Source of the DNA: Anastrepha obliqua
Taxonomy: Eukaryota > Arthropoda > Insecta > Diptera > Tephritidae
Length of the DNA: 64,000 bases
Direction of reading: 5' to 3'
Assembly (NCBI RefSeq): GCF_027943255.1
Contig: NC_072895.1
Location: 32,958,001 to 33,022,000, forward strand
The notes below the pieces were generated by a model, which was given only the letters and a program-made list of their open reading frames with translations, was not told where the DNA came from and searched no databases. Both the position numbers and the translations under genes were made by a program. Positions 56,455 to 64,000 of this stretch are shown one piece after another; position 1 is the first letter of the stretch; each line of letters starts with the position of its first letter.

Positions 56455-56785
56455 TCTTTTATACTTCATGAATAATCGGAGTTCCTTTTTTCTGGCATTC
56501 ATTTCCCTCCACTCCACAGTGGCCGGAGACCCAACAAAGTGTGGTGTTGTGTTGTTCGATAAGCGATAGCGACCTCCTGCATTCTTTAACACATCTTGAA
56601 TTGATGCGCGCTGAGGCCAGTGTCTTGAACGCGGCTTGACTATCAACAAAAATTGTGAGTCTTGCTGGAGGTAAATCCATTAGTCTTATCGATCTTATCT
56701 ATTTGTTGTTTTGTCTTTAGCGTAGATCTCAGCTTGGAAGGCGTTGCACCGATTTGGGAGTCTAAAGGATCATTTTAAGGTAGAA
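56455..56785 (-). mobile_element. Non-LTR retrotransposon RNase H fragment
   Basis: Minus strand reads LTIFVDSQAAFKTLASARIN and LCWVSGHCGVEGNECQKK, the DSQAA and GHxGVxGNExAD motifs of LINE RNase H, with the AD of the last motif lost. N-terminal part at 56760-56700 (FQAEIYA-like). Different family from the 14206 and 54250 copies. Confidence 0.7.
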
Positions 56786-57620
56786 TTTTGTTAGAGAGTT
56801 ATCAAAAATAAAAGCCAAAATTGCTCTTGCCCTTTCAAAGAATCTGTGCAAGTATCTCCTAAAATGTAGACTCACTTTGAGTTATAATTGCGCGTGCAAC
56901 TAAAAACAGCAACAACAAAGCAAATTAAGAGCAGAAAAACGGTATTATCCCAGCTATCATTCAGTTGAAGACAATTTTAATACATTAAACGCAGGCGTAA
57001 ATATTCTACCGAGAAGGCCAGAGTAGAGATTTTGTGCAAATATGGGAAATTTTACCATTTTTTCTCAGATAGACCTTTGGATTATTACAACAGCACTTAC
57101 GGAGCCTAAATACACTCTGTCCCATTTAGAACTAAGTAATTTAGAACTAACGAAAAAGAGATGCAGCGCGTGTCTATTTACACTTTTTAAGCATTGTCGG
57201 GTACAATTCACCAGTTGCTTATATAAAAAAGAGTGTTTTCATTATTTAGCCTTTGTGCCAAATTAGCTACAAGGACGCCAGTTAAGAGCTAACGGACTTC
57301 CCTGCAGGGTATTAGCTACAGCTCTCGCAGCCGATGCATCAGCACGTGAAGAACGGTAACGTTGCGTTCGATTTAGCAAATAGAACAAACAACTTCAGGC
57401 GATCTGCAGTGGAGCAGATTTAAGTGACTGTTTAATGAACACGAAATTGTGTCTAAGAAATTACATATTTTCCTTCAGCAAAAAACTAAGCTTTTTGCTA
57501 GTTCAGGTCGAGATTCGCCAACCAGTTGCACATATTTGTCAAAAATATGGAGATTCCTTGACTAATAGGAACTTTTATCTTTATAAGCGCATTTTTACTA
57601 AAGGGAAATTACTATTAACA
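56786..57620. other. Spacer, nothing recognised
   Basis: No exon-like or transposon-like structure could be supported. Confidence 0.4.
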
Positions 57621-57816
57621 GGTGGCGCAAAATTAATCAATTATGGAAAGATTTATAATATTTGCAAATATCGTCCTACGGCAATCATATTTGACACTTG
57701 TGAGCTAGACAGCTGTAGCATACAAACAGACAATCAATGGAGCACGTAAGGGTCATTCCGTCATTCAAAATAATTTGTTTTTTTAGTAAACAGTTGAATG
57801 GTTAATTTTGCGCCAC
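57621..57816. mobile_element. Small terminal-inverted-repeat element (196 bp MITE)
   Basis: Inverted ends GGTGGCGCAAAATTAAYCA (19 bp, one mismatch). Non-coding. The interior (CAGACAATCAATGGAGCACG) is shared with 8805-8875, and a single similar end occurs at 10474-10500. Confidence 0.75.
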
Positions 57817-58978
57817 CCTTTAGATAAATTGTTTTTTTTTTTTAATTTGCAACGATTTCTTTTGTTTCTGTTTGATGAAAGTTCGGCGCGAAAACTTTAT
57901 CGCCATGCAGCGAAACAAATTTGTCGATTCTCTGCGTTAACGCGATATATATTTTTTTTCATGCCCATCCAAAAAATGAAAGGTTAAAGGTGCTTGCCAA
58001 TCGCTAATTGTCATTTGTACTGCCTTCTGCATATGGGTACTTTTCTTAAATTTTGTAAAGACAAAATTTTGAAGTTGGTTTATGTGTGAAGCCATGTTTT
58101 TATATATGCCATACAATTTCAACTTACTAATTTTTATTAGTTATTTTATTTATATTTTATATGTGTAATATTGAAATAATAAAACAATTTTTTGTTCTAT
58201 TTTTAATTATTTTTACTTTTAAACAGTAATAACTTTTTAAATACAAAATAAAAAAACCTGTTGATTTTCGCTACATTTCTTTAAAAGACTCCCGAGCGTC
58301 AAGTGATTAAACTAATTTCGTGAGCAATATTTTGCAAAACCCTCAAAACGCTATTTTTAAGTATTGGCAAAAAATGTCCAAATTCAAGATTTATTGTCAC
58401 TATTGCGATATGGACGTGTGCAGCTATAGCTCGGTCAAACCAGAATAAGCACATGAAACCAGAAGTGTATATAGAGGGACGATGGGCCATAATCGTAATG
58501 AGAGGCATAGTGATATTCTTTCTCTTTTAGATATAATTCTCAGCAGCATTTTTCCAACCGTTACATCCACAAAATTCTCAGCTGCATCGGTTATAGCACA
58601 GTCATATGGGAGATAATACAACAAATACTTGAGTCTCTTCGTCGCCATTTAAAACTAACCTCGTCAATGTGACAGAAGTGTATATATCATCATAGTAATT
58701 ATAATGGCGTACATACGTATATAAAGATCTTTCAAAATACGCGTCTAGATGTTGTGTGAAAATAAAACATATACAAATTTAACTTATTTCAGGTTTCACA
58801 ATTTTCATTCAAAATACGGCTCTTAACAATTATATGTGAAAAATTACATCATTCAAATGTCCAAAACTACAAGTAAAATCCGCTGTTAATTTAGGCACCG
58901 CAACATTACATTTGGTTCACGCCACAGCGCCAGTTCTGCTTACTAAAAGTGGCCCACAGTAGATTCAGGAATTCCTAA
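57817..58978. other. Spacer, nothing recognised
   Basis: AT-rich with long T runs near 57830. A 74-codon minus-strand frame (58648-58424) has no match I know and no splice support. Confidence 0.35.
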
Positions 58979-59200
58979 TTATTGAGAACGTCGAAATAGC
59001 AATGTTGAAGGTTTTTCAACAGCAGCCATACTTTGCGCTACAGCAGCAATATTCTCAATAGAACGTCCAGTTTTTTTTTTTTGTTTTTCTCTGTCAGTCA
59101 TTTTTCCTCGCCAGAAGCTTTTCCTTGAAATTTTTTCATCAACCTTGACATGTCGACTCATTCCGACGATTACTTTGACCAAAAAAAATCGAATTTTGCA
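58979..59200 (-). pseudogene. Mariner-like transposase N-terminal/middle fragment
   Basis: Minus strand reads KKKTGRSIENIAAVAQSMAA and then STLLFRRSQ, which resembles the linker and second helix-turn-helix start (R-T-E-E-N-I-A-A-V-A-E-S-V and S-I-R-R-R-S-Q) of the mariner-like family in this window. This is the segment deleted from the other copies. Short and frayed. Confidence 0.5.
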
Positions 59201-61325
59201 TATTTATATTGCGTTGCGAATTTAAACGCGTCATTCTATCATGTAAAATTATTCTGTCTACTTGACAAATATCAAAGATGACATAAAAAAGGTACCGCCT
59301 ACGAATTATTCACTACTGGCATCACTTTTGAAAGATACTTTGCATACCTTTTGAACCTTTTGCAATTCAAAATTAAATCAATTTTAACCTTTTCAATGCG
59401 TATTTTGGACAAAAATCTTAATTTCATATATTGGCAAAATTATCAACTTTTTACTTCAAAATATAGTAAAATGTGAATAATTGAACGGTGGATCGTACTT
59501 CCCGTGCATGCTCTGCGTCTAAATATTTTTGAGAATTGTAGGAAATGTGAATGTTATATTTGATTCTACTTTTTAAATAGATAAATAATAAAGATGTATT
59601 TAAATTTTCTCAGAGCAACTGGAAGAACCATTGCGCTTAAAATACGGGCATTTTGATGCTTCTGCTTCAATCAAAAATGTAAAATTAAACAACTTGTCGC
59701 TTGTTACCTCCTATTTACCAAGTAATAAGTTCGACTACAAAATAGGAAGAAAAGTTACTCAAAGGTAAATTTTAATACGAGTGGAAATTGCATTGCCACT
59801 CTAAAATAAGCCTGTAAAGCGACAAAATAACAGAGGAAAGTGTGAGTGTAGTTAGCATTCAGGAGGCATTAATACGCAGTAGGTATGTTGCCTTTGCAAC
59901 TTTGAAAAAGTAAACATTATCTTATTAACTTTTCAATTTCCCTAATATGATCCTCGTAATGATATTGAAATTCGTATTTGAATTCATTTTTTTATACTTA
60001 TAAACTACCAGCGCACGCACCCATGCGTAGATTCCAGCGCTTTACTGAACAGCTTTCCATATAATCCTAATTTTTTATGAATAATAGTAATACTCATGAT
60101 GATCAACTATCATTCAATAAAACTTAATTTGAGTTTATGTGCAATTACCAAAGCTTTTAAAAATAAGTGGAAAGTAAGTAAATAAGTTCTACACGCTTCA
60201 CTTATGAATGTTCACACTTTCACACTTTCTTCATAGCGAAATCTTTTCACCTGCAAGATGAGTATGTATTTTATTGATATTGACATTCCTCCCGCCCTCT
60301 CATTATGCTTGTTCTTTTAAATTCACTTTGAATTGTATGTAGATATGTACATACATTTGTTCACACACTCGTAGTATCACGCGGGCGCACTATTTTACTA
60401 TATTATTAACACTTTTACTAGTTTTTTCCCCACTTAGTGGCATTGATTCTTTAATTTCAAATGTGTACATATCACATTACTCCACATAGAGTCGTTGGCA
60501 ATCGTAGAGCCACTGCACATATGTACACACACATATACATATAATCGGGTGAGCTCTAGTGCAGAGAATCAGATATACTGGCAAGAGAGGACATGGAAAG
60601 GCAAACAAGCAGTTGAAGATGATAGTAATCTTATTTACAACGCAAGATTATATTGCCACCAGAATCACTAGACTACAAGTACTTTGTTGATGCTAATCGG
60701 TATCTGCAAGAGCGAAACCAACGTCTTGTTACAAAGAAAGCTGACAGGCACGTACATATTTGTGCATTCATACGTACCCATATATATGTTTGTATGTATT
60801 TCAGTGCCTTAAAGTTTGTATTGAGTTGCACACACCTCTTCATATATTTATTTAGTACAAATGCGAACGTTTCTTATCAACGTAAGAGAATCGGAATGAC
60901 ATTGTTTTAGCTTATTTTGTTATTGTGCCGACGCATTGTATTTCACTTTTCAATGTAATGCGAAACTCACACTCTCATTTAAATTTGAATAAGCTCTCCA
61001 TTGCCTTTCAAAGTGTTGGTCTGCACATGCATAAATTCGTTTATCTTGCACTACCATTTTCAAATGACATTAGTGCCAAGGTTTTAACAACAATAAATAT
61101 GTATTTGTATTATATTATATTACACTTAAGAATTCAAGCTGTGAAGAATGGCTGGCTATTTATTCTTCTAATGCACTAACAAAATACATACAAAATATGA
61201 AATGCCTTTTCTAACACAAGTAGAGTACGAAGGCAATTAAAGCGAAGTGTTAGTGTTAGGTTCGTGACAGAAGGCTTTCGTCTCTACACAGTATGTGTGT
61301 ATGTAAGCACATACGTATATAAATA
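59201..61325. other. Long non-coding stretch, probably 5' intron or upstream of the EGF/SEA gene
   Basis: AT-rich with scattered CATATGTAC-type simple repeats. A frame at about 60650-60748 (PPESLDYKYFVDANRYLQER, then NQRLVTKKAD) looks protein-like but has no match I know and no confirmed splice sites. Nothing else supported. Confidence 0.3.
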
Positions 61326-61685
61326 CAGGGTTGGCCATATTAAACTGACCCATTGAGTAACCCTATAACTTTTTACTGTAATTTGAAATCTAAGGTTTAC
61401 GTCAACAAGCCAAAGACACTAGGCGCACTTAAGGCCAATATCCGACGGGAAATAGCCGCCATATCGGCCGAGACGCTGTCCAAAACTATGGAAAACGCCG
61501 AAAAACGGGCACATTACGCTATACGAGCTAAGGGCGACCACTTGCGCGATATCATATTCAAAAAGTGATGTAAACGAATCTCCTTGAACTAAATTAAATG
61601 TTATTCACAATGAAACACAAAAAAATGTTTCTTTTTCCATATTTTTTTAATAATCACATGGGTCAGTTTAATATGGCCAACCCTG
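61326..61685 (+). mobile_element. Mariner-like deletion derivative (360 bp)
   Basis: Ends CAGGGTTGGCCATATTAAAC and its exact complement are flanked by TA (61324-61325, 61686-61687). The inside keeps only the transposase C terminus (KSKVYVNKPKTLGALKANIR, AKGDHLRDIIFKK). Confidence 0.9.
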
Positions 61686-61696
61686 TACATATCCAA

Positions 61697-61863
61697 ATAC
61701 GTGCTAAGGGCGACCACTTGCGCGATATCATATTCAAAAAGTGATGTAAACGAATCTCCTTGAACTAAATTAAATGTTTTTCACAATGAAACACAAAAAA
61801 ATGTTTCTTTTTCCATATTTTTTTAATAATCACATGGGTCAATTTAATATGGCCAACCCTGTA
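61697..61863 (+). repeat. Tandem duplicate of the 3' end of the adjacent mariner-like element
   Basis: Repeats 61521-61687 almost base for base (from ATACGNGCTAAGGGCGACC to GGCCAACCCTGTA), with a handful of differences. About ten bases of spacer separate the two copies. It has a right terminal repeat but no left one. Confidence 0.9.
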
Positions 61864-62089
61864 CATACAATAGAATTTTGACATTGATAATAGCAGCATG
61901 CGACTATTTACAAATACAAATTACAAGATGTAATGACTTCGCCTTTATTCGTCTACGAGTACATACAAACTTCATATATTTCCCTTCAAGTACACAACCT
62001 CCAATGCAGAAAAGGCATTGCAGCGTAAAGTGCGCTCATCCACTAACAAGTGAAGCACTCATTTTATAGCTTGCATCTTGTGTTGCGAA

Positions 62090-62530
62090 TAAAAATAAGC
62101 CCACAATAATAGCAACGCGACATATTTCAAAGTTTTGACCACATATTTATTTATTTTCTATTTAATTTTTCTATTTTTTTAATAAACATGTATGTAGTTC
62201 GTACTGCAGCAAAAACTGTATAATTTAAAGTTTGAAACTTTGTAATAAAATACAAAAAATCAACAAATTTTCTTCAAAATTTATAACTTTTTAATTAGAG
62301 TTTTTAGAAGAACTCCAGATATACAGTTTTGAAGCCCATTTAATTTTGATATAAGATTATGCCAGTTTAAAGTGGTTCAAAATCACGTTGATTTTTGATT
62401 ATTTTTTTGTTGACGTTGAATTGAATTTTTTAGTTTGCGGAAAATGCACAAAAGAATCAACAATCAATTTTTGACTACTTTATTGCACTAAATTTGAATG
62501 GGCCGAAGTTTTGTAAAAATTGTGATTAAA
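62090..62530. repeat. AT-rich dispersed repeat, second copy
   Basis: Collinear with 43215-43640: CCCACAATAATAGCAACGCG, then AT-rich sequence and CACGTTGATTTTTGATTATT. Non-coding. Confidence 0.5.
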
Positions 62531-63244
62531 AACTTAAAAATGTTTTGAAACTTCTTAAATTTAGTGAGTTTTATAAAGAGTTTGGAACTTTAACTTATAC
62601 GATTCTTGTTATATGTATAATGAAAAATATTTTTTTAAAAAAGTAACAAAAAAATAGCATAAAAAATATTGTGAATATTGTAAAGAAATTACTTAAATAT
62701 TTTCGCACGAGTGCATTTACTGCAAACGGCGCATAATCCAAAAACAAATTTTTTTAGGAAAGTATAGTATGCAGAAGTGCAACCAACCAACCAATACAGA
62801 AGTAATCAAAAACACAATGTCCAGTGATTGGGTTCCGAATAAAAATTTCGCATGCAAATGTACAAAAACAGCATTGTAATCCTGATAGGAATCTGATTGA
62901 ATTTATGATCCGTTCCATTCGTTTTGTTTTTCGCCCTCAGTTTGGCTTTTTCTAATTTCACTGACAAGCGAATGTATACGTAAACATAAAGTTATATGAA
63001 GTAAATTAGAAAAGATTTTATTTTTAATGAAAAAAAAGTTAGAATACACCTATTGTTTGTTGCATAGAGAAAAATTCTACGAAAAGTAATTTTGCAGAAC
63101 ATTTTAACTATTAGCAAAAGGGTTGTTGTGGCCCCTCTTTTGGAGAGACCGGATGAAATGGCATTTTGAAGGCTAGAGAGTTAAAATGTGGTGGAAAATT
63201 ATTTGCATTGAATTTCACTAAGGGTCTCCTCAGACAAAATCTTT
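62531..63244. other. AT-rich spacer, nothing recognised
   Basis: No supported feature. Confidence 0.4.
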
Positions 63245-63829
63245 GTAAAAAGAATCTGTAGGTTAGGTTAGGCTGAAGCGGTTATCCATTGTAGGACACA
63301 CTCAGGCTCATGGCCCATTGTGATGCCGCGTGGTGAACTAGCCATTATCCTTCCTGAAGTCAATGTGTATTATTCAAATCGAGGTCTTCTAATTCGGTAA
63401 AGAAATGTTCGTCCGGAGCCGAGGTCTTATAATTTGTTAAGCTTTGTTTTATATATTGTTCATATTTATTTATATTTTTCATTGGGAAATAATTTTTGCG
63501 GGGCGGGTCCAAATCCAGCGCAAAACCAGATATCGTGGGTTGATTCGCCTTCTTACATTAGCTGGCTCCCAAACAGTAGTTCGAATGCTATGCAGAGAAT
63601 ACTTGGGCGAAGCCCGAAAGCTGTGAGCGGCTTGAACCATATGCAGAAAAATCGTTCTGGCCGCACCCGAGTGAATGGAAAACAAGTACTTCCCCCACTT
63701 ACGTGGACTTCTACATACGGAACCATCCTCCAAATATGCCGTCAAAATACCCCAAGTCCTGGAAAAGACCCATAAAACGAAAATTGACACACACCATTTT
63801 TTGCCGATTTTAAAGCTGCGGTGCCGCGA
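63245..63829. repeat. Retrotransposon-tail-like and unclassified repeat sequence
   Basis: Begins GTAGGTTAGGTTAGGCTGAA and CACTCAGGCTCATGGCCCAT, close to the LINE-tail-like sequence at 53740-53800. The following 63430-63830 has overlapping broken frames on both strands that suggest an old element, family unknown. Confidence 0.4.
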
Positions 63830-64000
63830 TGTCTGAATTAAGTATTCCCACAAAACTAACACGCCTATGCAATATGACGTTGCTCAATACCAGCAGCGCC
63901 GTCAGAATTGGGACAAGCCGTTTGATACCAAACGAGCTTTTAGACAGGGTGACTCGCTGTCGTGTAACTTCTTTAACCAGATGCTGGGAGAGAACGTACG
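63830..64000 (+). mobile_element. RTE-like reverse transcriptase fragment, runs off the window
   Basis: Plus strand reads SIPTKLTRLCNMTLLNTSSA, then AFRQGDSLSCNFFNQMLGEN. This is the reverse transcriptase palm (FRQGDxLSC) just before the catalytic box. Same family as the minus-strand copy at 12775-13860. The rest lies beyond 64000. Confidence 0.65.

Noticed and set aside
60650..60748. Possible 5' exon of the EGF/SEA gene or another gene
   Set aside because: It is on the plus strand, opposite to that gene, with no clear splice pair and no known match; left as unassigned.
1..64000. CRISPR arrays, bacterial operons or viral gene clusters
   Set aside because: None present; the repeats are dispersed eukaryotic transposons and the genes are intron-containing fly genes.

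Overview
The window looks like nuclear DNA of a higher fly (Brachycera). A tephritid fruit fly is my best guess, inferred from repeat style and protein similarity, not proven. Genes have short phase-matched introns with GT/AG borders, codon use is fly-like, and more than half of the sequence is transposon debris. There are no bacterial features and no CRISPR array. No intact tRNA or rRNA gene was seen.

Host genes, left to right. (1) The last two coding exons of a juvenile hormone epoxide hydrolase gene (2682-3737, +). (2) A complete second juvenile hormone epoxide hydrolase gene (11468-21209, +); its four coding exons are split by an 8.2 kb intron packed with transposons. (3) An EB1-family microtubule plus-end protein (27533-28524, +). 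(4) A YJU2B/CCDC130-type splicing factor (28666-29816, -), tail to tail with the EB1-like gene. (5) Cytosolic methionyl-tRNA synthetase in nine exons (31335-34822, +). (6) A large single-pass membrane protein with a mucin-like stalk, EGF-like and SEA domains and a long cytoplasmic tail (46288-53195, -); its 5' exon(s) were not found. From memory, the Jheh cluster, methionyl-tRNA synthetase and the CCDC130 homologue lie close together in Drosophila melanogaster (around 55F), so this looks like a conserved gene neighbourhood that has been inflated by transposons.

Mobile DNA. The best preserved element is a 3.4 kb hAT transposon (39134-42549) with matching terminal repeats, a perfect 8-bp target duplication and a 706-codon transposase that is open once three introns are removed. 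There is a mariner-like (IS630-Tc1-mariner) family series with at least eight members and several different terminal repeats. Most are internally deleted; one (15476-16781) is nearly full length but carries an early frameshift. Others are a piggyBac-like deletion derivative (1058-2405), a pogo/Tigger-like element (17893-19952), Tc1-like remnants (25420-26987, 55728-56440), several small terminal-inverted-repeat elements, tRNA-derived SINEs, and many 3' ends of jockey-like and RTE-like non-LTR retrotransposons. Several insertions are nested, which gives a relative age order.

No unrecognised multi-gene system was found. The main points of interest are the intact hAT element, the tandem epoxide hydrolase copies with a changed residue beside the nucleophile, the identical deletion junction in two diverged mariner-like copies, and two unusual fold-back or nested structures (24270-25344, 44457-45335).
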